Assembly: GCF_019216885.1 (NCBI RefSeq)
Contig: NZ_JAAQRC020000001.1
Coordinates: forward strand, 3,082,501-3,146,500
Length of the DNA stretch: 64,000 bases
Source: Methylobacterium sp. SyP6R
GTDB lineage: Bacteria > Pseudomonadota > Alphaproteobacteria > Rhizobiales > Beijerinckiaceae
Reading direction: 5' to 3'
The translations under genes were made by a program, and so were the position numbers. Position 1 is the first letter of the stretch. The number at the start of each line of letters is the position of its first letter. Shown here one piece after another: positions 27,573 to 36,877 of this stretch. Below the pieces are notes generated by a model that saw only the letters and a list, made by a program, of their open reading frames with translations, was not told the DNA's origin and ran no database searches.

Positions 27573-28025
27573 GTGACCGAGATCCTGTTCTACCACATGC
27601 AGCGCCAGCCCCTGGAACAGGTGCTGCCGAGCCTCCTGGAGAAATCCCTGGAGCGGCAATGGCGCGTCGCCGTGCAGGCGACGAGCGAGGAGCGGCTCCA
27701 GGCCCTCGACGATCACCTCTGGGTCTTCTCGGAGGAGAGCTTTTTGCCCCACGGCACCGACCGCGACCCCGATTGCGCCACTCAGCCGGTGGTGCTGACC
27801 CTGCGCGACGCCAACCCGAACGGCGCCTCGATCCGCTTCCTGGTCGAGGGCGCGGCCCTGCCCGAGGATGCGGCCAGCTACCAGCGCATCTGCATCCTGT
27901 TCGACGGCACCGACCAGGACGCCCTGCTGCATGCCCGCGAGCAGTGGCGCGGCGCCAAGGAGGCCGGCCACAGCGTCGCCTACTGGCAGCAGGACGAGCG
28001 CGGCCGCTGGCAGAAGAAGGCGTGA
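27573..28025 (+). CDS. holC: DNA polymerase III chi subunit
   Basis: A 150-residue clamp-loader accessory that contacts SSB and helps the replicase on lagging-strand templates. MTEILFYHMQRQPLEQVLPSLL at the N-terminus, VFSEESFLPHG and ICILFDGTDQDALLHAREQW are the recognisable blocks. Two GTG codons nine bases apart can start it. The second (27573) gives the family's usual MTEI opening; the first (27564) adds MST. Neither has a strong ribosome site. It lies 62 bases after mutA, with a hairpin between. Confidence 0.88.
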   Translation: MTEILFYHMQRQPLEQVLPSLLEKSLERQWRVAVQATSEERLQALDDHLWVFSEESFLPHGTDRDPDCATQPVVLTLRDANPNGASIRFLVEGAALPEDAASYQRICILFDGTDQDALLHAREQWRGAKEAGHSVAYWQQDERGRWQKKA

Positions 28026-28120
28026 TGGCGGGTCTGCACACCGCGTGTTGTCACGATGAAGCGCGTCTCCGCTCCTCTGTACTGGCAGGGCTGTCCAGTG
28101 AAGGAAAAGGCGCGGGAATT

Positions 28121-28314
28121 CCCCTCTCCCCGCGGGCGGGGAGAGGCTTTCGTCCCCCTTGCCGGGGACGAAAGGAGCGCGAAGCGCGAGGGTGAGGGGG
28201 TGTCGACGGATGTGGCTCATCCGGAAACACCCCCTCACCCTCGCTTCGGCTTCGCCGTCGCTAGCTGCGTCTCCTGAACGGAGACACAGCCCTCTCCCCG
28301 CCCGCGGGGAGAGG
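28121..28314. repeat. Composite inverted repeat (CCCCTCTCC/GGAGAGG family), long copy
   Basis: About 190 bases, roughly symmetrical. The outer hairpins are GGGCGGGGAGAGG and its complement. Next come inner hairpins TTTCGTCCCC/GGGGACGAAA and GTCTCC/GGAGAC, and a central pair of GGTGAGGGGG and CCCCCTCACC blocks around a small loop. A second complete copy of the same architecture is at 54371-54563. Reduced forms are at 8500 and 45358. It fills most of the 371-base gap between holC and the S10 peptidase. Confidence 0.8.
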
Positions 28315-28396
28315 AGAGACCCGCGCCCGACCTTTCGAAGGAAAGGGAGCGGTGAACTCAAAAAAAAGACAAGGCCCCCGCCCGCGAGGAGACGTC

Positions 28397-29959
28397 ATGA
28401 CCCGCATCACGACCCGGATCCTCGCCGCCGCGGCAGCCCTCTGTCTCGGAGCCGCGCCGCTCGTCGCGCAGCCTGCCCGCCAAGAGTCACGTCAAGAGTC
28501 ACGTCAAGAGGCCCGTCAGGAGACCCGCCAGCCCGAAGGCCGGCGCCTGCCCCCCGACGCGACGACGCAGCACAGCCTGACCCTCTCCGACGGCCGCACC
28601 CTGAACTTCACGGCTTTCGCCGGCAGCCTGCCGCTGGTCGACGAATCCGGGAAACTCCAGGCCGAGATCGCGGTTACGGCCTTCACCCTGCCGGACCGGG
28701 AGGCCCGGACGCGGCCGGTCACCTTCGCGGTCAATGGCGGGCCGGGCGCGGCCTCGGCCTATCTCAACCTCGCGGCGGTCGGGCCGTGGCGCGTGCCCTT
28801 CGAGGGCACCAGCATCAGCCCCTCGATGGCGCCGGTGACGGTGCCGAACGACGAGACCTGGCTCGACTTCACCGACCTCGTCTTCATCGATCCCATCGGC
28901 ACCGGCTACAGCCGCGCCGCCGGCGACGACGCGAAGCGCTATTACGGCGTCGAGAGCGACGCGGCCGTGCTGTCGGCGGTCATCGCCCGCTGGCTGCGCA
29001 CCAACGACCGGCTCACCTCGCCGAAATTCTTCCTCGGCGAGAGCTATGGGGGGTTTCGCGGCCCGCTCGTCGCCCGCAAGCTCCAGGACGACGTCGGAAT
29101 CGGCCTCTCCGGCCTGGTGTTGCTCTCGCCGGTGCTCGATTTCGGCTATCTCCAGCCGCCGCGGCATAACCCGCTGGGCGCGGTGACACGGCTGCCCTCG
29201 CTCGCTGCTGCCGGCCTGGAGAAGCGCGGCGAGACCCCCGACCCCGCCCGCATGGAGGCGGTGGAGGCCTATGCCACCGGCCCCTACCTCAGCGACCTCT
29301 TGCGTGGGCCTTCCGATCCGGCCGCCATCGACCGGATGACCGAACGCGTCGCCGCCCTGACCGGGCTCGATCCCGCCCTGGTGCGCCGCCAGGCCGGCCG
29401 CGTGGCGGGCGCCAGCTACCAGCGCGAGGCCGACCGCGATGCGGGCCGGGTGGCGAGCGCCTACGATACCGGCATCACCGGCTGGGACCCGGATCCGAGC
29501 GCGGCGCAAGGGCGCTTCGCCGATCCGATCCTCACCGCCATGCTGGCGCCGCTCACCAGCGCCGCCATCGACCTCACCACCCGCACGCTGAACTGGCGGG
29601 TGCCGAACCTGCGCTACGAACTCCTCAACAACGCGGTCAATGCCGGCTGGAACTGGGGCGGCGGCCGCTCTCCGCCGGAGGTGGTGAGCGACCTGCGCCA
29701 GGCGCTCTCCCTCGACGGCGACCTGCGGGTGCTCGTCGCCCACGGCTATACCGACCTCGTCACGCCCTACTTCGCCTCGAAGCTGATCCTCGATCAGATG
29801 CCGGCCTACGGCCGCGACCGGCGCCTCTCCCTGTCGGTCTATCCCGGCGGCCACATGTTCTATTTCCGCAAAGGCTCGCGGGCGGCCTTGCGCGGGGACG
29901 CGCTCCACCTCTACGAGACGGCCCTGGCGGCGCGGCGCAGCGCCGCCGAGGGACGATGA
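28397..29959 (+). CDS. Secreted S10-family serine carboxypeptidase-like peptidase
   Basis: A 520-residue exported alpha/beta hydrolase of peptidase family S10. A Sec signal peptide (ILAAAAALCLGAAPLVAQ) is followed by four tandem RQES/RQEA/RQET units made by a 12-bp repeat (28485-28532). The catalytic set is intact: FLGESYGGFRG (nucleophile Ser about 216), GYTDLVTP (Asp about 452) and YPGGHMFYF (His about 485). VNGGPGAAS forms the oxyanion region. Bacterial members are little studied; they probably trim C-terminal residues in the periplasm. GAGGAGA precedes the ATG. A lipoprotein gene follows by 13 bases. Confidence 0.9.
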   Translation: MTRITTRILAAAAALCLGAAPLVAQPARQESRQESRQEARQETRQPEGRRLPPDATTQHSLTLSDGRTLNFTAFAGSLPLVDESGKLQAEIAVTAFTLPDREARTRPVTFAVNGGPGAASAYLNLAAVGPWRVPFEGTSISPSMAPVTVPNDETWLDFTDLVFIDPIGTGYSRAAGDDAKRYYGVESDAAVLSAVIARWLRTNDRLTSPKFFLGESYGGFRGPLVARKLQDDVGIGLSGLVLLSPVLDFGYLQPPRHNPLGAVTRLPSLAAAGLEKRGETPDPARMEAVEAYATGPYLSDLLRGPSDPAAIDRMTERVAALTGLDPALVRRQAGRVAGASYQREADRDAGRVASAYDTGITGWDPDPSAAQGRFADPILTAMLAPLTSAAIDLTTRTLNWRVPNLRYELLNNAVNAGWNWGGGRSPPEVVSDLRQALSLDGDLRVLVAHGYTDLVTPYFASKLILDQMPAYGRDRRLSLSVYPGGHMFYFRKGSRAALRGDALHLYETALAARRSAAEGR

Positions 29960-29972
29960 CGGGCGGGGCACG

Positions 29973-30341
29973 ATGCGGCGGACGGTGATCGGAATCGCCC
30001 TGATGGGTCTGGCACTGGCCGGGTGCAGCAGCACCGACCGCGCCGCCCCGCCGGTGAACCTGGCAAGCCCGCCGAAACCCGCCCCGCCGCCCGCCCCGAG
30101 CTGGGGGCCGGTGCTCGCCCAGGACGGCACCTGCACCGGCGCGGTCCCAGGCAACGCCACCGAGATCGCTCCCGGCATCGGCGAATGCGAGCTGGTGCGC
30201 CTCAAGGGCAAGCCGCCGACCGACGTGCTCGTCGGCGAGAGCGGCCGGGGCCAGCGCGAGGTGCAGGTGCTCTACACCGAGCCCGGCGCGAAGGAGCTGT
30301 ACTTCTTCATCAACAACCGCCTCGACCGGATCGTGAAGTAG
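29973..30341 (+). CDS. Putative lipoprotein
   Basis: A 122-residue exported protein with a classical lipobox (LALAGC, Cys18) after a short hydrophobic signal. A proline-rich linker (PPKPAPPPAPSWGP) and a small globular part holding GECELVRLKGKPPTDVLVGE follow. The last section (REVQVLYTEPGAKELYFF) resembles small outer-membrane-assembly-type lipoproteins. It probably shares the transcript of the S10 peptidase. A strong hairpin 20 bases after the stop ends the unit. Function unknown. Confidence 0.8.
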   Translation: MRRTVIGIALMGLALAGCSSTDRAAPPVNLASPPKPAPPPAPSWGPVLAQDGTCTGAVPGNATEIAPGIGECELVRLKGKPPTDVLVGESGRGQREVQVLYTEPGAKELYFFINNRLDRIVK

Positions 30342-30360
30342 GGCAGGGCGATCACCGGAC

Positions 30361-30387
30361 GACCGCCGCGCTCGGTACGCGGCGGTC
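30361..30387 (+). terminator. Hairpin after the lipoprotein gene
   Basis: GACCGCCGCG (30361-30370) and CGCGGCGGTC (30378-30387) form a perfect ten-base stem with loop CTCGGTA; TGCTC follows. It is 20 bases after the lipoprotein stop, marking the end of the peptidase-lipoprotein unit, though the T-tract is weak. Confidence 0.6.
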
Positions 30388-30487
30388 TGCTCATGCGCTA
30401 AACCCAGCGATGCCCGACGCCACTCACTCGTTCGGAGGCGTCCGCAGTCAGGCTAGAGGACCACGAGCATGAGGGACCACGAGCATC

Positions 30488-31585
30488 ATGCGTGAACCGA
30501 ATGCGGTCGATTTCTGGCGCGGCATCGCCCTGGTCACGATCTTCATCAACCACATCCCGGGCAACACCTTCCAGAATTATACTTATTCCCAGTACGGGAT
30601 CTCGGACGCGGCCGAGCTGTTCGTGTTCCTGGCCGGCTGGTCGATCGGCATCGCCACCCGCGGGCGCGACGGGGTGCCGGAGCCGGCGCTCCGCACGATC
30701 CTGCGGCTGCTCTCGCGCATGGTCGAGGTCTACCGGGCGCAGCTCGTCATCACGGCGATCGCGCTGGCGATGCTGGCGGGCGCGGCGCTCTATCTCGACA
30801 ACCCGCTGCTGGTCGAATGGCACAATGCCGGTCCGGTCTTCAGCGACCCGATCCAGGCCACCGTCGGCTGGGTGACGCTGCTGCACCAGCTCGGCTTCTT
30901 CAACATCCTGCCGCTCTACGTCGTGCTGCTCGGTCTCGCCCCGGCCTTCGTGCTCCTGTCGCGGGTGCATCTCGGCCTGGCGATCGGGATCTCGGTCCTG
31001 CTCTATGCCGTGAGCCTGGTCTTCGAGATCAACATCCCGAGCTGGCCGGTAGAGGGGCACTGGTTCTTCAATCCGCTGTGCTGGCAATTGCTGCTGGTGC
31101 TCGGCTTCGCGGCGCATGAATGGCGGCGCAGCTCGGAGCGGTTCCTGGCCTGGCGCCGCCGGCTGATGCCGCTCGGCATCGTCATCGTGATCGTCGGCGC
31201 GGTCCTGTCCTGGTTCAACCTGCGGCCCGACCCCCTGGCGGTGCCGGAGCCCCGGCTCCTGTTCATCTTCGACAAATCCTACCTGTCGCCGGCCCGGCTG
31301 ATCCACTTCCTCGGCGTCATGCTCGCCTTCCAGACGGTGTTCGGCCTGATCCAGCCGCGGGCCCGCTGGCTCGTCCGCCAGCTTGCGGGGCTCGGGCGCA
31401 ACTCGCTCGCAGTGTTCTCGGTCGGTTCGGTCGCCAGCCTCGGTGCACAACTGATTCGGTTCTGGAGCGGGGGAGGTTTCGCGACCGACGTCTTTGTCGT
31501 AGGATGCGGATTGGCTTCCCTCTCCTTCACGGCATGGTTCGTCGAATGGCGCTCTCGCTCTCCCCGTCCCTCCTCGGCGGCGTGA
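30488..31585 (+). CDS. OpgC-family membrane acyltransferase
   Basis: A 365-residue integral membrane protein with about ten helices, belonging to the OpgC branch of the acyltransferase-3 superfamily. OpgC succinylates periplasmic glucans. The signature opening (REPNAVDFWRGIALVTIFINHIPG) contains the membrane Arg and His typical of the superfamily. DAAELFVFLAGWSIGI and GLGRNSLAVFSVGS follow. The 14-base sequence before the start is duplicated, creating an eight-codon mini-frame (30469-30495) that overlaps the start. The next gene, an SGNH hydrolase, overlaps its 3' end by 40 bases. The pair may modify an extracytoplasmic glycan. Confidence 0.85.
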   Translation: MREPNAVDFWRGIALVTIFINHIPGNTFQNYTYSQYGISDAAELFVFLAGWSIGIATRGRDGVPEPALRTILRLLSRMVEVYRAQLVITAIALAMLAGAALYLDNPLLVEWHNAGPVFSDPIQATVGWVTLLHQLGFFNILPLYVVLLGLAPAFVLLSRVHLGLAIGISVLLYAVSLVFEINIPSWPVEGHWFFNPLCWQLLLVLGFAAHEWRRSSERFLAWRRRLMPLGIVIVIVGAVLSWFNLRPDPLAVPEPRLLFIFDKSYLSPARLIHFLGVMLAFQTVFGLIQPRARWLVRQLAGLGRNSLAVFSVGSVASLGAQLIRFWSGGGFATDVFVVGCGLASLSFTAWFVEWRSRSPRPSSAA

Positions 31586-32457
31586 GCCTCGCCCTGGTCT
31601 CCTGCCTCGCCTTTTCCGTTCAGGCCCAGTCGACGACGCCCCCGCCCGGGCAGGTTCAGCCGGCGCCGGCGCAAGCCCCCGCTCTAGCCGAGATCCCCGC
31701 GCTCCAGGCCACCGCGCCGAGTCCCGACGCGCCCGATCCCAGCCTCTCGCCCGAGTGCAGGGTGCCGGGATCGAAGCTCTACACCCTGGCCAAGCTCAAG
31801 GCGGTGAAGAAGGCCCTGCGCGAGCACCGGGCCGTGCAGGTGCTGACGATCGGCTCCAATTCCGGGGGGCTGGGCACCGCCGCCACCTACCCGGTGCGGC
31901 TCGAGGACGCGCTGACCCGCTCGCTCCCCGACATCGAGGTGACGGTGGAGAGCCGCGGCGTCTCCGGCGAGATCGCCTTCGGGGCAGCCGAGCGCCTGCG
32001 CAACCAGGTGGCCGAGATCGAGCCCGACCTCGTGGTCTGGCAGGTCGGCGGCAACGACGCCCTCGCCCGCGTCGACATCGAGGATTTCTCGCAATCGCTG
32101 GCCGAGACCGTGGCCTGGATCAAGTCGCACGGTATCGACGTGGTGCTGGTCGATCCCCAATACACCGCGAGCCTCGCCAAGGACGATTATTACCGCCAGT
32201 TCGTCCAGGCGATCCAGAAGGTTGCCGAGCGCGAGCAGGTGCCGCTGGTCCAGCGCTACGAGGCGATGCGCTACCTCGCCGGCCGGGCGATCAGCGCGCT
32301 CAAAGGGGGCGACACCGCCCAGTCCGGCGCCGGCTTCCGCCTGGCCGATCTCGGCTATCGCTGCATGGCCGAGCACGTCACCCGGGCGATCACCGTCTCG
32401 CTGCTCCAGCCGGACGCGGTCGCCGTGCCGGCGACGCCGCCGGTGCCGGCGAATTGA
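31546..32457 (+). CDS. Secreted SGNH/GDSL-type hydrolase
   Basis: A 303-residue exported protein (signal GVSLALVSCLAFSVQAQ, then a Pro/Ala linker). The SGNH fold blocks are VLTIGSNSGGLG (nucleophile Ser region, about 99-110), WQVGGNDALAR (the GxND oxyanion block, about 164-174) and the late DLGYRCMAEH (His about 282). SGNH enzymes commonly hydrolyse or transfer O-acyl groups on glycans. It overlaps opgC-like by 40 bases; the ATG 12 bases earlier (31534) is an alternative start. Coupling with a membrane acyltransferase suggests acyl trafficking on a periplasmic or surface glycan, by analogy with other acyltransferase-3/SGNH pairs. Confidence 0.82.
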   Translation: MALSLSPSLLGGVSLALVSCLAFSVQAQSTTPPPGQVQPAPAQAPALAEIPALQATAPSPDAPDPSLSPECRVPGSKLYTLAKLKAVKKALREHRAVQVLTIGSNSGGLGTAATYPVRLEDALTRSLPDIEVTVESRGVSGEIAFGAAERLRNQVAEIEPDLVVWQVGGNDALARVDIEDFSQSLAETVAWIKSHGIDVVLVDPQYTASLAKDDYYRQFVQAIQKVAEREQVPLVQRYEAMRYLAGRAISALKGGDTAQSGAGFRLADLGYRCMAEHVTRAITVSLLQPDAVAVPATPPVPAN

Positions 32458-32493
32458 AAGGGCGTGGGCCAAAACACCATCTCCTACCCAGAA

Positions 32494-32614
32494 CCTCATC
32501 CTGAGGTGTTAGTCGATTCAAGATCGACTAACCTTGAAGGAGGGCTCCAGAAATCTCACGTCTATCTGGAGCCCTCCTTCGAGGCTCGCTAAAGCTCGCA
32601 CCTCAGGATGAGGT
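32494..32614. repeat. Nested palindromic intergenic repeat, 121-bp copy
   Basis: Outer arms CCTCATCCTGAGGT and ACCTCAGGATGAGG. Central arms GAAGGAGGGCTCCAGA and TCTGGAGCCCTCCTTC. Between them are small hairpins TAGTCGATTC/GATCGACTA and GCTCGC/GCTCGC. It sits between the convergent SGNH hydrolase and gamma-carbonic-anhydrase genes and could terminate both. The rest of the 254-base gap (to 32711) shows nothing else. Confidence 0.85.
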
Positions 32615-32711
32615 CGCGGATGGGATAAAAATTTTCTCCGCGGTGCCGATCGACCAATCAATCAGTCCCTCGGCGAACGAGGCACCAACCGCGACCAGTC
32701 GGAAAAAATCC

Positions 32712-33242
32712 TCAATCCACCCGCCGCAACCCCTGCGAAAAGCGCTTGGCATTGGCGACGTAGCGCTCGGCCGACGCCCGCAGACCCGCCACCGCCGCCT
32801 CGTCCAGCACCCGCACCGCCTTGGCCGGGGCGCCGACGATCAGGCTGTTGTCGGGAAACTCCTTGCCCTCGGTGACGAGCGCATTGGCGCCGACGAGACA
32901 GTTGCGGCCGATCCGGGCGCCGTTGAGGATCGTCGCCCCCATCCCGACCAGCGAATTGTCGCCGATCGTGCAGCCATGCACGATCGCGCCGTGCCCGACG
33001 GTGATGCCCTCGCCCAGGGTCAGCGGGAAGCCCGCATCGGTGTGGAGCACCGCGCCCTCCTGGATGTTGGTGCGGTCGCCGATCGCGATCGGCTCGTTGT
33101 CGCCGCGGATGACCGCGCCGAACCACACCCCGACCTCGCGGCCGAGCCGCACGCGGCCGATCACGTGGGCATCGGGCGCGATCCAGGCGCTGCCATCCTC
33201 CGGCAGAACCGGGCTGACGGTGTCGAGGGCGTAGAGCGGCAT
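32712..33242 (-). CDS. Gamma-class carbonic anhydrase-like hexapeptide-repeat protein
   Basis: A 176-residue left-handed beta-helix protein of the gamma-carbonic-anhydrase/ferripyochelin-binding family. Hexapeptide turns start at about residue 25 ([20 protein letters not shown]). The putative zinc histidines are in VLHTDAG and in [13 protein letters not shown], so the metal site appears complete. Members include active carbonic anhydrases and many of unknown activity. The gene is monocistronic or the last of a unit with the upstream oxidoreductase (52 bases), and converges with the SGNH gene across a palindromic repeat. Confidence 0.88.
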   Translation of the reverse strand: MPLYALDTVSPVLPEDGSAWIAPDAHVIGRVRLGREVGVWFGAVIRGDNEPIAIGDRTNIQEGAVLHTDAGFPLTLGEGITVGHGAIVHGCTIGDNSLVGMGATILNGARIGRNCLVGANALVTEGKEFPDNSLIVGAPAKAVRVLDEAAVAGLRASAERYVANAKRFSQGLRRVD

Positions 33243-33294
33243 CGCGGGATCCTCTTCAGGTTCGCGCCTCCTTTCGCATGCCGTATCGGCGCCG

Positions 33295-34473
33295 TCAGCC
33301 CGAACACACCGTCGCCCGATCGCCCATCGCCAAATCCCCCTTCGCCCGATCCTCCATGGCCCACGGCATCGGCGCCACCGCGCCGGCCCGGGAGGCGATC
33401 ACCTGGTGGCCGGTGCCGTTGCCGGCGTTCTGGATCGCCAGGGCCACCTCGGTGAGGTGCAGGGCGAGGTCGGCGTCGAGCCGGCTCGCACGCCCTTCCG
33501 CCCGCGCCGCCAGCATCTCCTGCGGCCCCAGCGCGAAGTTCATCGCCGTCGCCCCCTTGCGCCCGATCTTGGCGTGGGTAGGCCCCGCGACGCGCAGGCG
33601 GCGGGCGAGGGGGGAATCGATCAGGCGGCGGCGCACCACGTGCCGGCGACGCAGCCGGACGGGGGCGTCGTTCGACCAGCACTCGCCTACCTCCAGGATG
33701 CCCTCGTCGCCGAAGATGCGCAGGGAATGGTCGTGCGGCGCCACCACCGAACAGGTCAGGCGCGCCACCACCCCGCTCTCGAAGAACAGCGAGGCGCTGG
33801 CATAGGTCGGCGCCGCTCTCGTCCCATCGGCCAGCGTCAGGCTTAAGACCTCGGCCGAGGCCGCCGCGACCCGTGTCACCGAGCCGAACATCGCGATCAG
33901 CCAGGTCAGGTAGTAGCCGGCATGCTGGAGGGCGCAGCCCACCGCCAGCTCGTCCTGCACCGGCCAGGGCGCGCCGGATTCGCTGCGCCAGGTCTCGTGC
34001 GGCGCGCGGATCAGGAAGCCGTCGTCGATCTCGGCATAGACGAGACGGGGCGTGCCGATGACCCGCTCGCGCAGGGCCTTCCAGACGATCTGGGCGCTCT
34101 CGCCGAGCGCGCTGCACGGCGCCGAGGCCAGCATCACGCCGCGCTCGGTCGCCACCCGGTGGAGGTGGCGCGCATCGTCGAGCCGGGTCGCCAGCGGCTT
34201 TTCCGAGTAGACCGCCAGCCCCGCCTCCAGGCAGGCGAGGCTCACGGCGTAGTGCGAGCCCGGATTGGTCAGGTTGAGGATCAGGTCCGGCCGCCGGCCG
34301 ATCAGATCGTCGAGGCTCGCGGCCTCCGGGACGTGCCAGTACTGGCCGAAGGCGTGCAGCCGGTCCCGATCGATGTCCCAGGCCCCGGCTATCGTCACCT
34401 CCGGCAGGGTCGCCAGGGAGCGCATGTAGTAATCGGCCACGAATCCCGTGCCGACGATGCCGATGCTCGCCAC
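33295..34473 (-). CDS. Gfo/Idh/MocA-family oxidoreductase
   Basis: A 392-residue NAD(P)-dependent enzyme. The Rossmann motif [12 protein letters not shown] is at the start (residues 5-16). The EKP motif [13 protein letters not shown] is at about 95-107, and the C-terminal domain is of the GFO_IDH_MocA_C type. The inferred start is GTG at 34473 with GGAGCAGG just upstream. The longer frame from 34566 would add a basic, unlikely segment. Such enzymes oxidise or epimerise sugars, inositols or related polyols; the substrate is unknown. The C-terminal 20 residues come from a short tandem repeat ([12 protein letters not shown]) and are probably recent. Confidence 0.82.
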   Translation of the reverse strand: MASIGIVGTGFVADYYMRSLATLPEVTIAGAWDIDRDRLHAFGQYWHVPEAASLDDLIGRRPDLILNLTNPGSHYAVSLACLEAGLAVYSEKPLATRLDDARHLHRVATERGVMLASAPCSALGESAQIVWKALRERVIGTPRLVYAEIDDGFLIRAPHETWRSESGAPWPVQDELAVGCALQHAGYYLTWLIAMFGSVTRVAAASAEVLSLTLADGTRAAPTYASASLFFESGVVARLTCSVVAPHDHSLRIFGDEGILEVGECWSNDAPVRLRRRHVVRRRLIDSPLARRLRVAGPTHAKIGRKGATAMNFALGPQEMLAARAEGRASRLDADLALHLTEVALAIQNAGNGTGHQVIASRAGAVAPMPWAMEDRAKGDLAMGDRATVCSG

Positions 34474-34744
34474 CTGACCTGCTCCCCGTTTCCGTCTTGC
34501 GCCGCGAAGGCTAGACCAGGGGGCGGCCCATCGAACCGGCGCAAAGGGCCGAGGAGCAGGTCGCACTCCAGGGGAGGATTAAGTCGTGACCTACCGCTTT
34601 CGGAGACGCGGCCCGGTATCGGTCGTGGATCGACGCGGACAGAATTGAACGATTCGAATCTACGTCGGGGTGGGGCCGAGCGCGGCAAGTCGAGGCGACG
34701 GCCTCGCCGCATGGGAATGTCGGCGAGACCTTCCGGTCGCCTCG

Positions 34745-36877
34745 TCAGACCGAGCCGACGGTCTTCAGCCGCGCCCGCGGGTGGATCTCGGCCTGGCTCA
34801 TCACCGGGGTCTCGCGGCGGAAGCGCTCGATGATCGAGCGCACGAAGGGCCGGGCCTGGACCGAGGTGACGAGGACCGGCATCTCGCCGAGGCGCGCCGC
34901 TTCCTCGAACCGGTCGCGCACCGTGGTGACGAAATCCGACAGCTTGGAGGGCTGCATCGCCAGGTGGCGCTCGTCGCCGTGGCCGACGATCGCCTCCATG
35001 AAGGCGGTCTCCCAGGCCGGCGACAGGGTGATGATCGGCAGGACGCCGCCCGGCCCCTGGTACTGGGCGCAGATCTGGCGGCCGAGGCGGGCGCGGACGT
35101 GCTCGACGATGTCGCGCGGGTTCTTGATGTGGCCGGAAACCTCGGCGATGCCCTCGACGATGGTGCCGAGGTCGCGGATCGAGACCCGCTCGGAGAGCAG
35201 GTATTGCAGCACCCGCTGGATCCCCGTGGTGGCGATCTGGGCCGGCACGATCTCCTTGATGAGCTCGCCGTGCTCCTTCGGCAGCTCCTTCAGGAGCTTG
35301 TGCACCTCGACGTGGTTGAGGAGGTCGGAGACGTGGGCCTTGATCACCTCGGTGAGGTGGGTCGAGACCACGGTCGCGGCATCGACCACGGTGTAGCCCT
35401 TGAGCTGGGCCTCGTCGCGCAACGAGGCGTCGACCCAGGTCGCCGGCAGGCCGAAGGTCGGCTCCATCAGGTGCTGGCCGGGGAGCTGCACCTGGCCGCC
35501 CATCGGGTCCATCGCCATGAACTGTCCCGGGAAGACCTGGCCGGTCCCGGCCTCGATCTCCTTGACCCGCACCACGTAGGTGTTGGCGTCGAGCTGGACG
35601 TTGTCGAGGATGCGCACCGAGGGCATCACGAAGCCGAGCTCGGCGGCGAGCTGCCGGCGCAGGGCCCGGATCTGGTCGGTGAGCCGGTCCTGGCCCTCCG
35701 GCCCGTTGACGAGGGCAAGCAGCGCATAGCCCATCTCGAGCTTCAGGTCGTCGAGCTTGAGAAGGTCGGCCGCGGTGTCTTCCTTGGGCTGGGCCCCGGA
35801 CCCGGTCACGGCCCCGTCGACCGTCACGGCGCCGCCGGGCGCGTCCTCGTCCACGGGCTTCGGCAGCAACGCGATGCGGCGGGCGAGGTAGGCGGCCCCG
35901 AGCCCGAGGGTCACGAAGGGCAGCATCGGGATGCCGGGCAGGAACCCGATCAGCAGCATCACGCCGGCCGACATGCCGAGCGCCTTGGGGTAGTTGGCGA
36001 TCTGACGACCCAGCGCCCGGCCGGCGGCACCGCGCACGCCGGCCTTGGAGACGAGGAGGCCGGCCGCCGTCGAGACGATCAGCGCGGGGACCTGGCTGAC
36101 GAGGCCGTCGCCGACGGTGAGCAGGGTGTAGGTCTTGCCGGCCTCGGCGAAGGTCAGGCCCTGCTGGGCGACGCCGATGATGATGCCGCCCACCACGTTG
36201 ATGAAGGTGATGAGCAAAGCCGCGATCGCGTCGCCGCGGACGAATTTCGACGCGCCGTCCATGGCGCCGAAGAACGAGGATTCGTCCTCGAGCGACTGGC
36301 GGCGGGTCCGGGCGGTCTTCTCGTCGATGAGTCCCGCCGAGAGGTCGGCGTCGATCGCCATCTGCTTGCCGGGCATCGCGTCGAGGGAGAAGCGCGCCGC
36401 GACCTCCGCGATGCGCCCCGAGCCCTTGGTGATGACGACGAAGTTCACGATGATCAGGATCGCGAAGACGATGATCCCGATCAGGAAGTTGCCGCCCATC
36501 ACGAAATGCCCGAAGGCCTCGATGACGTGGCCCGCCGCCGCCGTGCCCTCGTGGCCGTGGCCGAGGATCAGCCGCGTCGAGGCGAGGTTGAGCGCCAGCC
36601 GCAGCATCGTGGTGATGAGCAGCACCGTCGGGAAGACCGTGAATTCGAGCGGGTTCTCGATGAACAGGCCAGTCATCAGGATCAGGACCGACAGGATGAT
36701 CGAGACCGCCAGCAACAGGTCGAGCAGCAGGGCCGGCAGCGGGAAGATCAGCACCGTCAGGATGGCGAGCACCGAGACGGCGAGCACGATGTCGCTGCGG
36801 CGCGCCAGCGCCATCAGGTCCGCCCGCGTCGGCAGGACGAAGATGCGGCCCGCGCCGAGTGCCCCGGTCTCGCTCAT
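34745..36877 (-). CDS. flhA: Flagellar type III export protein FlhA
   Basis: A 710-residue core of the flagellar export gate. About eight transmembrane helices fill the first 320 residues (LAVSVLAILTVLIFPLPALL; LEFTVFPTVLLITTMLRLALN). The conserved cytoplasmic FHIPEP loop follows (ARFSLDAMPGKQMAIDADLS, about 160-180). The C-terminal chaperone-docking domain begins near 360 and contains HLTEVIKAHVSDLLNH and RVLQYLLSERVSIRDLGTIVE. The start at 36877 is preceded by AAGGTGG. No other flagellar gene lies in the window. The gene is separated from flanking genes by 271 and 326 bases. Confidence 0.97.
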   Translation of the reverse strand: MSETGALGAGRIFVLPTRADLMALARRSDIVLAVSVLAILTVLIFPLPALLLDLLLAVSIILSVLILMTGLFIENPLEFTVFPTVLLITTMLRLALNLASTRLILGHGHEGTAAAGHVIEAFGHFVMGGNFLIGIIVFAILIIVNFVVITKGSGRIAEVAARFSLDAMPGKQMAIDADLSAGLIDEKTARTRRQSLEDESSFFGAMDGASKFVRGDAIAALLITFINVVGGIIIGVAQQGLTFAEAGKTYTLLTVGDGLVSQVPALIVSTAAGLLVSKAGVRGAAGRALGRQIANYPKALGMSAGVMLLIGFLPGIPMLPFVTLGLGAAYLARRIALLPKPVDEDAPGGAVTVDGAVTGSGAQPKEDTAADLLKLDDLKLEMGYALLALVNGPEGQDRLTDQIRALRRQLAAELGFVMPSVRILDNVQLDANTYVVRVKEIEAGTGQVFPGQFMAMDPMGGQVQLPGQHLMEPTFGLPATWVDASLRDEAQLKGYTVVDAATVVSTHLTEVIKAHVSDLLNHVEVHKLLKELPKEHGELIKEIVPAQIATTGIQRVLQYLLSERVSIRDLGTIVEGIAEVSGHIKNPRDIVEHVRARLGRQICAQYQGPGGVLPIITLSPAWETAFMEAIVGHGDERHLAMQPSKLSDFVTTVRDRFEEAARLGEMPVLVTSVQARPFVRSIIERFRRETPVMSQAEIHPRARLKTVGSV

